Positions 35,372 to 44,490 of a stretch of 64,000 nt of DNA are shown piece by piece. The stretch lies in NCBI RefSeq assembly GCF_025244705.1, contig NZ_CP104207.1, forward strand, positions 3,224,001 through 3,288,000, read 5' to 3'. This DNA comes from Sphingopyxis sp. PET50. Lineage in GTDB: Bacteria; Pseudomonadota; Alphaproteobacteria; Sphingomonadales; Sphingomonadaceae. Below the pieces are notes generated by a model. The model was not told the DNA's origin and searched no databases. It saw only the letters and a list, made by a program, of their open reading frames with translations. Both the position numbers and the translations under genes were made by a program. Each line of letters starts with the position of its first letter. Position 1 is the stretch's first letter.

Positions 35372-36030
35372 TCGCCCGCCCCCCAGCCGATACTCCGTCG
35401 TCGAACGCGGCGGGCGGCTGGTGGTGATCGACCGGACGACCGGCCAGACCCCGCCGACCGCCGCCGAGCGCATGGACGTGCACGACCGCGCGATGGGGGT
35501 CGAACCGATCCGCCCCGCGCGCACCAGCGCCGACCCCGACCTCTCCGCCGCCGCGCGCGCCGAATCGGGGCTGAGCGCCCGGCTAGGCCCCGAAGCAACA
35601 GGCCCCGAAATCCGCGCCCGCCAGCCCCGCGCCCGCCAGCGCGCGTGGGGCGGCAAAGGCCGCCGACGCGCGGAACCGCCCATGGAAACAGGCCGCGGCC
35701 GAGCGCCCGGCGCCCAAGGCCGCCCCCGCCCCCGCGCGCATCCCCGACCGCCCGGCCCCGGCCGCGTCCGGCCGCAAGACGATCGTCACCGGAAAATGGT
35801 GGGACGCCAAGGGCCCGCGCACGATCGAGCTCGGCGCCAAGGGTCAGCAGGTGCTGAGCGGCGGCTTCGTCACGCTGTTTTTCGTGATGCTGATCGCGGC
35901 GGTCGTCGCGCTGATCATCCAGCCGATCATCCTGTTCGTCGCCGCCTTCCTGCTGTTCCGCTTCGGCGGCGGCGTCATCGGCCCGATCGGCGCGGGGATC
36001 GTCGACAAGGCGCTGGCCGAGCGGAATTAG
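35364..36030 (+). CDS. Hypothetical Ala/Pro-rich protein with C-terminal membrane segment (one frameshift)
   Basis: About 221 conceptual residues; family not recognised. The N-terminal third [34 protein letters not shown] is followed by a long Ala/Pro/Lys linker, then [33 protein letters not shown] and a hydrophobic stretch of about 40 residues ([35 protein letters not shown]) that could cross the membrane once or twice. The frame changes at 35585 in GGCT[A]GGCC; without that A the linker reads [20 protein letters not shown] 35364 overlaps ribH. The stop TAG is also the start of a TA-flanked repeat. Confidence 0.6.
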
Positions 36031-36178
36031 AGTGGCGTGCGTTTAATCCGCAACGCCCCTTGCCCGTTCGTGTCGAGCGAAGTCGAGACACCCTTCGAGC
36101 CGGCGCGAGGCTGAGGGGCATCTCGACTTCGCTCGATGCGAACGGGACGGTGGGTCGGATTTAAGGCTCGATGCTCTA
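36028..36178. repeat. TA-flanked palindromic element D (151 bp)
   Basis: Ends TAGAGTGGCGTGCGTTTAAT and the looser complement GGATTTAAGGCTCGATGCTCTA. Its interior is the CCGTTCGTGTCGAGCGAAG hairpin type seen at 16465. Its left TA lies within the stop codon of the preceding gene. Confidence 0.7.
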
Positions 36179-36199
36179 GCCGCTCAAGGCAGACACATC

Positions 36200-36236
36200 G
36201 TCCCTGCGACCCCGGCGAAAGCCGGGGTCGCAGGGA
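36200..36236. repeat. Perfect 17-bp stem hairpin with GAAA loop
   Basis: GTCCCTGCGACCCCGGC pairs fully with GCCGGGGTCGCAGGGAC across GAAA. It lies just beyond the stop of the minus-strand ene-reductase gene; no T-run follows, so it is a repeat rather than a clear terminator. Confidence 0.75.
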
Positions 36237-36245
36237 CGAAGCCTT

Positions 36246-37330
36246 TTACGCCACCTGCAACGCCGGATAGTCGATATAGCCCTCTGGCCCCGGCGCGTAC
36301 CAGGTCTGCGGATCGTCGGCGGCCCAGGCCGCGCCGGTGCGGATGCGTTCGACCAGGTCGGGGTTGCCGATGAAGGGGCGGCCGAAGGCGATCGCGTCGG
36401 CGCCGCCGCTGGCGAGCGCCGCCTCGGCCTTCGCGACGTCATAATCGCTGTTGAGGATCAGCGGCCCCTGAACAGCCGGCGAATAGCCGGCGACTGCTTG
36501 GGCACGTCGGTTTTCCCGAAGGTGCCGTCGGGTCCGGGCTCGCGCAGTTCGAGGAAGGCGATGCCGAGAGCATCGAGCGCCGCGGCGGCGGCGGGGAACA
36601 GCTTGTCCGGCGCGCTGTCGTCGACGCCCTGGGTGGCGCCGTTGGGCGACAGGCGCACCGCGACGCGGTCCTTGCCCCACACGCCGATCAGCGCCTCGGT
36701 GACTTCGCGCAGCAGGCGGATGCGGTTGTCGATCGAGCCGCCATAATCATCGTCGCGCAGGTTCGAATTGTCGCGCAGGAACTGGTCGATCAGATAACCG
36801 TTGGCGCCGTGGAGCTGGACGCCGTCGAAGCCCGCGCGCTTCGCATTTTCGGCCGCCTTCGCATAATCGGCGATCACGCGCGGAATCTCGTTCAGCTCGA
36901 GCGGGCGCGCGGTTTCGAGGTCGAGGCGGCCGACCGGGGTGTGCGCGCGGCCCTCGCCCTTCGTCGCCGAGGCCGAGACCGGCGGCTTGCCGTCGTTGAA
37001 CACCGAATGGACGAGGCGGCCCATGTGCCACAGCTGCGCGACGATGCGCCCGCCCGCTTCATGCACGGCTTCGGTCACCGGCTTCCAGCCCTCGACCTGC
37101 GCGTCGGTCCAGAGGCCCGGCGCCGACGGCCAGCCGAGGCCTTCCTGCGAAATGCCGGTGGCTTCCGAAATGATCAGCCCGGCGGAAGCGCGCTGGCGAT
37201 AATATTCGCGCGCCAGCTCGTTCGGCACGAAGCCCGGCCCGGCGCGGCCGCGCGTGAGCGGCGCCATGATGATACGGTTCGGCGCCGCGATGGCGCCCAG
37301 CTGGATCGGATCGAGAAGCGATGCGGACAT
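36246..37330 (-). CDS. Old yellow enzyme family ene-reductase (one frameshift)
   Basis: A 361-residue FMN enzyme that reduces activated C=C bonds with NAD(P)H. Family blocks: LGAIAAPNRIIMAPLTRGRA, GRIVAQLWHMGRLVHS, FDGVQLHGANGYLIDQFLRDNSN, RVAVRLSPNG and ADAIAFGRPFIGNPDLVERI, with an LNSDYD segment. ATG 37330 has GGAGACC just upstream. The frame shifts near 36470: adding one base in TTC-AGGGG restores RRLFxGPLILNSDYD. This is one of three -1 lesions in the window. Divergent from the EamA gene. Confidence 0.92.
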
Positions 37331-37455
37331 TCGGGTCTCCTTGGCATCTTTTTGAGCGACGCCCCCGGGGCCGCCGCTATGGGCACCGAAGCTATGGACA
37401 GCGATGCCCCGGCGCAAGCATGGGTAGCAAAAGAAAATCTAACGACGAGGCAAGG

Positions 37456-38343
37456 GTGAACGAGGCAGGCACAGCAGAGACGCCGGGACGCTGGGCCTTT
37501 GCCGCGCTGCTCGGCGGCAATGTCGCGCTGTCGATCGGCGCGATGCTGGTGCGGCTGGCCGATACCGGCCCGACCGCCTCCGGCTTCTGGCGCATGACGC
37601 TGGCGGCGCCCGTCCTGCTCGCCTTCGCCTGGCGCGAGACCGGCGGGCGAATGCCGCCGCGTCCCGCGGTGCTGGTCGCCGCCGCCGCGGGCATCTTCTT
37701 CGCCCTCGACCTCGCCGCCTGGCACATCGGCATCCTCCAGACCAAGGTCGCCAATGCGACTTTGTTCGGCAATTGCGCCAGCCTGCTGCTCGTCATCTGG
37801 AGCATCTTCCTGACCCGCACCCTGCCCCGCGGGTGGCAGGCGGCCGCGATCCTGCTCGCCTTCGCGGGGTCGGCGCTGCTGATGGGGCAAAGCTACGAAC
37901 TCTCGCCCGACTATCTGGTCGGCGACCTGCTCAGCCTGCTCGCCGGGGTGCTCTACACCGGCTACGTCATCCTGATGCAGCGGGTGCGCGGCACGATCGG
38001 TTCCTGGTCGGCGCTCGCCATCGCCTCGCTGGTCTGTCCGCCGATCCTCCTCGCGGTCGCCTTCGCGCTCGGCGAGGTCATCCTCCCGCACGACTGGACC
38101 CCGCTGCTGCTGCTCGCGCTGACCAGCCAGATCGTCGGCCAGGGGCTGATGATCTGGTCGCTGCCGCGCTTCAGCCCGCTCGTCATCGGGCTGACTTTGC
38201 TCGTCCAGCCGGCGATCGCCGCGCTCGCGGGCTGGATCATGTTCGGCGAGCTGCTCGGCCCGGTCGACCTGCTCGGCGGCGCGATGGTCGGCGCGGCGCT
38301 GGCGCTGATCCGGTTGCCCAGCCGCCGCGAACGGCCTATCTGA
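37456..38343 (+). CDS. EamA-family (DMT) transporter
   Basis: A 295-residue inner-membrane permease with ten predicted helices in two repeats (WAFAALLGGNVALSIGAMLVRLADTGPTASGFWRM; LTSQIVGQGLMIWSLPRFSPLVIGLTLLVQPAIAALAGWIMFGE). The substrate is unknown; related proteins export amino acids or metabolites. GTG 37456 with GAGG upstream is preferred to ATG 37420. COQ9 follows after only 5 bases, so the two are probably co-transcribed. Confidence 0.85.
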   Translation: MNEAGTAETPGRWAFAALLGGNVALSIGAMLVRLADTGPTASGFWRMTLAAPVLLAFAWRETGGRMPPRPAVLVAAAAGIFFALDLAAWHIGILQTKVANATLFGNCASLLLVIWSIFLTRTLPRGWQAAAILLAFAGSALLMGQSYELSPDYLVGDLLSLLAGVLYTGYVILMQRVRGTIGSWSALAIASLVCPPILLAVAFALGEVILPHDWTPLLLLALTSQIVGQGLMIWSLPRFSPLVIGLTLLVQPAIAALAGWIMFGELLGPVDLLGGAMVGAALALIRLPSRRERPI

Positions 38344-38348
38344 CGCCC

Positions 38349-39026
38349 ATGGCCCCCATGTCTTCCGACGCCCTGCCCGCCGATCCCACGCTCGAAGAGA
38401 TTCGCGCCGCGCTCGCGCCGCTGATCGCGCAAAATGCCGCCTTCGACGGCTTCGGCGACGCCGCCCTCGTCGATGCCGCGGCGCGCGGCGGGGTCGATGC
38501 CGATGTCGCGCGGCTCGCCTTTCCCGGCGGCGGGCGCGACATGGTCGATGCCTGGTTCGCCGGCATCGACGCGGCCATGGCGGCGAAATGGCCCGCCGAA
38601 AAACTCGCCACGCTCAAGATTCGCGATCGGATCACGGCGCTGGTCGAGGCGCGCATCGACCTGATCGCGCCGAACCGCGAGGCGCTGCGCCGCGCGCTGG
38701 CGCTGCTCGCGCTGCCGACGAACGTGCCGTTCGCGGCCCGGCTCGGCTGGCGCGCCGCCGACCTGATGTGGCGGCTCGCGGGGGATACGGCGACCGACTA
38801 TAATCACTACAGCAAGCGCGCGATCCTCGCCGGCGTCTATGCCGCGACGATGGCGGTGTATCTGAACGACGAGAGCGGGGATCATGCCGACACCAGCGCC
38901 TTCCTCGCGCGGCGGATCGGCGAGGTGATGCGCTTCGAGGGCTGGAAGCACCGCCGCGCCGCCACCCGCACCGAACGCCCCAGCGTCGCGCGCTTCGTCG
39001 GCCAGCTGCGCTACCCGGGACGCTGA
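38349..39026 (+). CDS. COQ9 family protein (ubiquinone biosynthesis)
   Basis: A 225-residue lipid-binding protein of the TetR-like COQ9 fold. The C-terminal signature DLMWRLAGDTATDYNHYSKRAILAGVYAATMAVYLND is diagnostic. In mitochondria COQ9 presents substrate to the hydroxylase COQ7; bacterial members are assumed to aid quinone synthesis. ATG 38349 (or 38358) starts it just after the EamA stop. Confidence 0.92.
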   Translation: MAPMSSDALPADPTLEEIRAALAPLIAQNAAFDGFGDAALVDAAARGGVDADVARLAFPGGGRDMVDAWFAGIDAAMAAKWPAEKLATLKIRDRITALVEARIDLIAPNREALRRALALLALPTNVPFAARLGWRAADLMWRLAGDTATDYNHYSKRAILAGVYAATMAVYLNDESGDHADTSAFLARRIGEVMRFEGWKHRRAATRTERPSVARFVGQLRYPGR

Positions 39027-39116
39027 GCGGGCTTGGCACCGGGCCATCTTCGCTGGCATATCCGCCGACCTTCTGTTAGCCTTGTTCACTTTCTGTTCGA
39101 ATCGGGGCTCCGCCAT

Positions 39117-40140
39117 ATGCCGAATCTTGAACCGGTGCGTCTGCAGGAGGATGAAACGACGGGCGACCGCTTCCTCGTCTATGGCGACGGCACGGGCCTT
39201 CACGTCGAACTCAGCTATGACGGCGACCAGCTCTGGATGACGCAGGCGCAGATTGCCGAGCTTTTTGGGCGCGATGTGTCCGTGATATCGCGCCATATCG
39301 CGAGCATATTGGAAGAAGGCGAACTCGACGAGGCGACTTCTTTGCAAAAAATGCAAAAAAGTCTCGGCAGGCCCACCACCCTCTACAACCTCGATATGGT
39401 CATCTCGGTCGGCTACCGGGTCTCGTCCAAGCAAGCCACGCTGTTCCGTAAATGGGCGACCGAAAAGCTGGTGCAATTCGCGACCAAGGGCTTCGTTATT
39501 GATGCGGTGCGGCTGAAAAATCCCGACAACCGCGACCGCATCGCCGAACTCAAGGAGATCGTCCGCGACATTCGGTCCGACGAGGCGAATGTCTATCGCG
39601 AGCTTCGCTCGATCTGCGCCATGTGCCAGGATTATGACGGCGCATCGCCGACCTGGCGGGATTTCTACAGGAACACGCAGGCGAAGCTGATCTACGCCGT
39701 CTGCTCGAACACGCCCGCCGAAGTGCTGCGCCTTCGCGCCGACGCGGAACAACCCAATATGGGCCTGCAAAGCTGGCCGAACGAGAATATCCGCAAGGCC
39801 GATGCCGGCGACATCGAAAAACTATCTGGCGGAGCGGGAAATCAGGGAATTGAACCGGCTCACGACCATTTTGCTCGATATCTTCGAGGACCAGATGGAC
39901 ATCGGACGCCTGACCCTGATGAGCGATGCGGCAACGCTTTTGGATGCGCAATTATCCAATCTGGGCCGCGCCGTGCTGCGTTCCGGCGGAAGCGTGTCGA
40001 TGGCCGAAGCAATACAACATGTCGAACGCGAATATGCGACGTTCAAGGCAGCGCAGAAGCGACTGCGTCACGAGCGCGCGGATCGCGACATCGCCGAGAT
40101 CAAGGCGGCGCAAAAGAAGCTGGGCAAGCGCCGCGACTGA
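39117..40140 (+). CDS. RhuM family protein (one frameshift)
   Basis: About 340 residues. The RhuM N-terminal domain reads VELSYDGDQLWMTQAQIAELFGRDVSVISRHIASILEEGELDEATSLQKMQ, with a helix-turn-helix, followed by YNLDMVISVGYRVSSKQATLFRKWATEKL and AEREIRELNRLTTILLDIFEDQMD. The family occurs on pathogenicity islands, prophages and mobile regions; molecular role unknown, sometimes linked to toxin-like or DNA-related functions. An A5 run at 39817-39821 has one A too many; with four the frame continues to 40140. It has no accessory neighbours here. Confidence 0.9.
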
Positions 40141-40178
40141 ATCGCCGAAACTCCTGACCGATAAAGGACTGGCGCCGC

Positions 40179-40203
40179 GCGAGCGATATTGATAATCGCT
40201 CGC
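40179..40203. promoter_or_regulatory. Inverted repeat covering the feoA ribosome site
   Basis: Perfect 9-bp arms GCGAGCGAT and ATCGCTCGC around the loop ATTGATA, ending 2 bases before the feoA ATG. The right part TTGATAATC resembles one half of a Fur box. No Shine-Dalgarno sequence is visible for feoA. Iron control through this site is an inference. Confidence 0.5.
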
Positions 40204-40205
40204 AA

Positions 40206-40484
40206 ATGACTGGCTTGCTCGAAACTTCGCTCGACAGGGCGCCGCTGGGGGTCGCGGTGCGGATCGCGCGGATCGACTGGACCGCGATGTCCGACGACGA
40301 GGGCCGGCGCCTGCGCGAATTCGGGCTGATGGAGGGGTGCGAAGTCACCCCGCGCCATCGCGGCAGCATCTTCTCGCGCGACCCACTCGCGCTGACGGTC
40401 GGGCGCATGAAGGTCATCATCCGCGCGCGGCAGGCCGCGGCGATCGCCGTCGAAGCCGTTGCAGACGGGACGGGCGCGGCATGA
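40206..40484 (+). CDS. feoA: FeoA ferrous iron transport accessory protein
   Basis: A 92-residue SH3-like protein that assists FeoB. The family pattern LREFGLMEGCEVTPRHRGSIFSRDPLALTVGRMKVIIRARQAAAI is clear. A 10-residue longer N-terminus is present. Its TGA overlaps the feoB ATG (ATGA), so the two are translationally coupled. Confidence 0.92.
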   Translation: MTGLLETSLDRAPLGVAVRIARIDWTAMSDDEGRRLREFGLMEGCEVTPRHRGSIFSRDPLALTVGRMKVIIRARQAAAIAVEAVADGTGAA

Positions 40485-42346
40485 CCGGTCCCATCCCCTC
40501 GATCGCGCTGGTCGGCAATCCCAATGCCGGCAAGTCGAGCCTGTTCAACGCGCTGACCGGCGCGCGGCAGAAGATCGCCAACTATCCCGGCGTCACCGTC
40601 GAGCGCAAGGCGGGGCACGCCAGCTTCGCCGACGGCCGCCCGCTGTCGCTGATCGACCTGCCCGGCACCTACAGCCTGACCCCCGCGAGCCTCGACGAGG
40701 CGGTGACGCGCGACGTCGTTCTCGGCCGCCAGGCGGGCGAGAAGCGCCCCGACGCGCTGATCGTCGTCGTCGATGCCGCCAATCTCGACAATCATCTCTG
40801 CTTCGCGCTCGAACTGCTGGCGCTCGGCCTGCCGACGGTGGTCGCGCTCAACATGCTCGACCTCGCGGAGCGCGACGGGCTGACGCTCGATCCCGAACGG
40901 CTGTCGCGCGAGCTCGGCGTGCCGGTGGTCCCGACCGTCGCGGTGCGCAAGCGCGGGCTGGCCGAACTGCTCGAAGCGATCGACGGCGCGATTCGCTCGC
41001 ACCGGCCGCGCGAAGCCGTCGCGCCGCCGCAGAACGACGCCGCGCTGCACCAGCGCGCGCGCGCGATCGCGCGCGCCGCGACGGTCGACGAAACCCCGGT
41101 GCGCCGCTGGACGCAGCGCGTCGACCAGGTCGTGCTCCACCCGGTCGGCGGCCTGATCCTGCTCGTCGTGCTGATGTTCGTGATGTTCCAGGCGGTCTTT
41201 TCCTGGGCGACGCCCTTTGCCGACGGGCTCGAAGCCGCGGTCGGCGCGGTCCAGAGCTGGGTGGTCGAGACCGTTCCCGCAAACTTCTTCCGCGACCTCG
41301 TCGTCGAGGGGCTGCTCGCGGGCGTCGGCGCGGTCGTCGTCTTCCTGCCGCAGATCCTGATCCTCTTCCTCTTCATCCTGCTGCTCGAGGCGTCGGGCTA
41401 TATGGCGCGCGCCGCCTTCCTGATGGACGGGCTGATGGGCAAGGTCGGGCTGTCGGGGCGCGGCTTCATCCCGCTGCTCTCCAGCTTCGCCTGCGCGGTG
41501 CCCGGCATCATGGCGACGCGCGCGATCCCCGACGAAAAGGACCGGCTGACGACGATCCTGATCGCGCCGCTGATGACCTGTTCGGCGCGCATGCCGGTCT
41601 ATACGCTGATCATCGGCGCCTTCATCCCGGCGCGAAACGTCGGCGGCACGCCGATCGGGCTGCAGGGCCTCGTCCTGTTCGGGCTGTTCCTCAGCGGCAT
41701 CGTCGGCGCGCTGGCCGTCGCGCTCGTGCTGCGCCGGTCGGTGACCAAAGGCAATGCCGCCGGCTTCATGATGGAAATGCCGCGTTATCAATGGCCGCGT
41801 GCCGCCGACATCGCCATCGCGCTGTGGCAGCGCGCGTGGATCTTCCTGCGCCGCGCGGGCACGATCATCGCCGCGACCACGGTCATCCTGTGGCTGCTGC
41901 TGAGCTTTCCCAAGGTGCCCGGGGACAGCGCGCTCAGCCAGGTCGAATATAGCGTCGGCGGCCGCATCGCGAGCGGGCTCGAGGTCCTTGTCGCGCCGAT
42001 CGGTTTCAACCACGACATCGCGGTCGCGCTGATCCCGGCGATGGCGGCGCGCGAGGTCGCGGTGTCGGCGATGGCCACCGCCAACGCGATCGACGCGGGC
42101 GACGACGAGGAGAAGATGTCCGAACAGCTCGGCTCCGCGCTGCAGGGCAAATGGAGCCTCGCCACCGCGCTCGCCTTCCTCGCCTGGTTCGTGTTCGCGC
42201 CGCAGTGCATCTCGACGATCGCGATCACGCGGCGCGAGACCAACGGGTGGAAATGGCCCATGTTCATGGTTGGCTATTTGTTCCTGCTCGCCTATGCCGC
42301 TGCTGGTATCACTTACTGGACGGCCGTCGCCTTCGGACTCGGCTGA
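40481..42346 (+). CDS. feoB: FeoB ferrous iron transporter
   Basis: A 621-residue inner-membrane Fe(II) transporter with an N-terminal GTPase: G1 [17 protein letters not shown]2 region [10 protein letters not shown]3 DLPGTYSL, G4 NMLD. The membrane part has two Gate domains ([45 protein letters not shown] holds the conserved Cys residues). The C-terminal region after the last gate is short compared with E. coli. Intact; not followed by feoC. Confidence 0.95.
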   Translation: MTGPIPSIALVGNPNAGKSSLFNALTGARQKIANYPGVTVERKAGHASFADGRPLSLIDLPGTYSLTPASLDEAVTRDVVLGRQAGEKRPDALIVVVDAANLDNHLCFALELLALGLPTVVALNMLDLAERDGLTLDPERLSRELGVPVVPTVAVRKRGLAELLEAIDGAIRSHRPREAVAPPQNDAALHQRARAIARAATVDETPVRRWTQRVDQVVLHPVGGLILLVVLMFVMFQAVFSWATPFADGLEAAVGAVQSWVVETVPANFFRDLVVEGLLAGVGAVVVFLPQILILFLFILLLEASGYMARAAFLMDGLMGKVGLSGRGFIPLLSSFACAVPGIMATRAIPDEKDRLTTILIAPLMTCSARMPVYTLIIGAFIPARNVGGTPIGLQGLVLFGLFLSGIVGALAVALVLRRSVTKGNAAGFMMEMPRYQWPRAADIAIALWQRAWIFLRRAGTIIAATTVILWLLLSFPKVPGDSALSQVEYSVGGRIASGLEVLVAPIGFNHDIAVALIPAMAAREVAVSAMATANAIDAGDDEEKMSEQLGSALQGKWSLATALAFLAWFVFAPQCISTIAITRRETNGWKWPMFMVGYLFLLAYAAAGITYWTAVAFGLG

Positions 42347-42374
42347 TCCTCCCAACTTTCAAGCGGAGCGGCGG

Positions 42375-42914
42375 ATGGCTGGCAGCGTCAACAAGGTAAT
42401 TCTCATCGGCAATCTGGGCGCGGACCCGGAGATCAAGTCGTTCCAGAACGGCGGCAAGATCGCCAATATCCGCATCGCGACCTCCGAGAACTGGAAGGAC
42501 CGCATGACCGGCGAGCGTAAGGAGCGCACCGAATGGCATAATGTCGTGATCAACGGCGAAGGGCTGGTCGGCGTGGTCGAGCGTTATCTGAAAAAGGGAT
42601 CGAAGGTTTATATCGAAGGCTCGCTGCGCACCCGCAAGTGGCAGGACCGCGACGGCAACGACCGCTACACGACCGAGGTGGTGATCGCGGGGCTCGGCGG
42701 CAACCTCACCATGCTCGACGGCGCGCCCGGCGGCGGCGGCGGATCGCGCGGCGGCGGCGGCGGCGACTGGGACAATGGCGGCGGCAGCGGCGGCGGCTGG
42801 AACCAGGGCGGCGGTTCGCCGGGCGGCGGCTCGGGTGGCGGCTTTGGCGGCGGCACGGGCGGCGGCGGACGCCCGCCGTTCGACGACGATCTCGACGACG
42901 ACGTTCCCTTCTGA
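42375..42914 (+). CDS. ssb: Single-stranded DNA-binding protein
   Basis: A 179-residue SSB. OB fold: [68 protein letters not shown] Gly-rich disordered linker (about 50 residues) leads to the acidic tip [10 protein letters not shown] that binds partner proteins. GCGGAGCGGCGG stands before ATG 42375. It is only 28 bases after feoB. Confidence 0.96.
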   Translation: MAGSVNKVILIGNLGADPEIKSFQNGGKIANIRIATSENWKDRMTGERKERTEWHNVVINGEGLVGVVERYLKKGSKVYIEGSLRTRKWQDRDGNDRYTTEVVIAGLGGNLTMLDGAPGGGGGSRGGGGGDWDNGGGSGGGWNQGGGSPGGGSGGGFGGGTGGGGRPPFDDDLDDDVPF

Positions 42915-42931
42915 GGCATTCCACCCCGCAT

Positions 42932-43021
42932 CCGTTCGTGCTGAGCTTGTCGAAGCACCGTCCTTCCCTGTTGCGGCGACCGAAAGGAAAAACGGTCCTT
43001 CGACAAGCTCAGGACAAACGG
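42932..43021. repeat. Intergenic palindromic repeat (CCGTTCGTGCTGAGC type)
   Basis: Arms CCGTTCGTGCTGAGCTTGTC and the complement CGACAAGCTCAGGACAAACGG. The same core is inside elements B, C and the unit at 50805. It lies between ssb and mmcB. Confidence 0.85.
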
Positions 43022-43044
43022 CTTAGAGGGATGAGCGAAACCCC

Positions 43045-43527
43045 ATGGCGCGTACCGACCTTGACCGAGCCGTGATCGCCGCCGACGTCGCGCGCGGCGT
43101 GTGCCGGCTGTTCGCGCAAGCCGGGCTGGTCGCGATTCCCGAGGTGCCCTTGCCCAACGGGCGGCGCACCGACCTGACCGCGATCGACGCCAGGGGGCAG
43201 ATCACCATCGTCGAGATCAAGGTCAGCCGCGCCGACCTGCACGGCGACGGCAAATGGCCCGATTACTGCGACTGGTGCGACCGTTTCTATTGGGCGCTCG
43301 CGGCGGGACTCGACCCCGCGATCCTCGAAACCGAACCCTATCGTCCCGAGACGTCGGGGCTGATCGTCGCCGACCGCTATGGCGCGGCGGTGGTGCGCGA
43401 GGCGGCGAGCTGCCACCTCGCCCCCGCGCGGCGCAAGGCCGAACTGCTGCGGATCGGGCGGCTGGCGATGCGGCGGTCGATGATCGCCAGCGACCCCGAA
43501 CTGGCGATGGGGTGGAACGAAGGTTAG
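43045..43527 (+). CDS. mmcB: MmcB family DNA repair protein
   Basis: A 160-residue PD-(D/E)xK nuclease-like protein. The core is PNGRRTDLTAIDARGQITIVEIKVSRADLHGDGKWPDYCDWCDRFYWAL, with the catalytic D...ExK (TDLTAI, VEIKVS). The family is part of SOS-controlled mitomycin repair in Caulobacter. Its stop interleaves with that of the convergent gene (TTAG gives TAG on this strand and TAA on the other). Confidence 0.92.
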   Translation: MARTDLDRAVIAADVARGVCRLFAQAGLVAIPEVPLPNGRRTDLTAIDARGQITIVEIKVSRADLHGDGKWPDYCDWCDRFYWALAAGLDPAILETEPYRPETSGLIVADRYGAAVVREAASCHLAPARRKAELLRIGRLAMRRSMIASDPELAMGWNEG

Positions 43528-43874
43528 AGCGGCTCGGTGCGCTCGTAGTGGAGGCTCCAGACGAGCCCCGCCGCCGAAAGCCCGGCCCAGAGGATCGCCC
43601 CGACGAGCAGGTCGGCGCCGAGAGCGAGGGGCAGGAGGACCAGCACCAGCCCGAGGGCAAAGCTGGCAAGCGCCCAGCGCAGATGCGTTTTCAGCGGCCG
43701 CCGCGTCTGCCGCTCGACATATTGGAACATCAGGCCGACCAGCACGAAAAGCGCGGCCGACACCAGGATGAACCGATCGAGCCCGTGGGTCGCCACGCGC
43801 GCGGCGATCAGCACCGCCGCCAGCGCCAAGGCGCCCCAGCGAAGCCAGAGCAGGAGCCTCGAACTCTCCGTCAT
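43524..43874 (-). CDS. Small four-helix membrane protein, unknown
   Basis: A 116-residue protein. Four hydrophobic segments: LLLWLRWGALALAAVLIAAR, FILVSAALFVLVGLMFQYV, WALASFALGLVLVLLPLAL and LLVGAILWAGLSAAGLVW. No family recognised. Its ATG overlaps the ribE stop by four bases (ATGA), so it is the last gene of the ribD-ribE run. Confidence 0.75.
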   Translation of the reverse strand: MTESSRLLLWLRWGALALAAVLIAARVATHGLDRFILVSAALFVLVGLMFQYVERQTRRPLKTHLRWALASFALGLVLVLLPLALGADLLVGAILWAGLSAAGLVWSLHYERTEPL

Positions 43875-44485
43875 CCGCGCGCCTGCATCCGCGCCAGATA
43901 GCGCGCGAGGATGTCGATTTCGAGGTTCACCGGGCGCCCAGCCGCCGCCTCGTCAAGCGTTGTCATCGCGCGGGTGTGCGGGATGATGTTGAGCGTGAAA
44001 TGCGCGGCTCCGTCCGCCTGGTCGGTCACCTCGTTGACGGTCAGCGAGACGCCCTCGACGGTGATCGAGCCCTTGGCGGCGATATGCGGCGCAAGGCTGG
44101 CGGGCGCCGACACGACGAGGCCCCAGCTGTCGCCGACCGGGGTGACCGAGACGATCGTTCCTACCGCATCGACATGGCCGGTGACGATATGGCCGCCGAG
44201 CTCGTCGCCGACCTTGAGCGCGCGTTCGAGGTTGAGGCGGCGCCCGACGTCCCACATGCCGCCCGCCGTGCGCGCGACGGTTTCGGCGCTGGCGTCGATC
44301 GCGAACCAGTCGCCGTCCGCGTCCCGGCCCTTGTCGACGACGGTCAGGCAGGCGCCCGAACAGGCGATCGAGGCGCCGAGGTCGATCGTGTCGGTGTCGT
44401 AACTCGTGCCGATGACCAGCCGCGTGTCGCCGCGATCCTCGCGCGCGCGCACGGTGCCGATGTCGGTGATGATGCCGGTGAACAT
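43871..44485 (-). CDS. ribE: Riboflavin synthase alpha subunit
   Basis: A 204-residue enzyme that dismutates lumazine into riboflavin. The twin lumazine-binding barrels are visible: MFTGIITDIGTV, ASIACSGACLTVV, FAIDASAETVART, NLERALKVGDELGGHIVTGHVD, then GSITVEGVSLTVNEV and NIIPHTRAMTTL. It starts 6 bases after ribD on the same strand. Confidence 0.96.
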   Translation of the reverse strand: MFTGIITDIGTVRAREDRGDTRLVIGTSYDTDTIDLGASIACSGACLTVVDKGRDADGDWFAIDASAETVARTAGGMWDVGRRLNLERALKVGDELGGHIVTGHVDAVGTIVSVTPVGDSWGLVVSAPASLAPHIAAKGSITVEGVSLTVNEVTDQADGAAHFTLNIIPHTRAMTTLDEAAAGRPVNLEIDILARYLARMQARG

Positions 44486-44490
44486 GGGGT

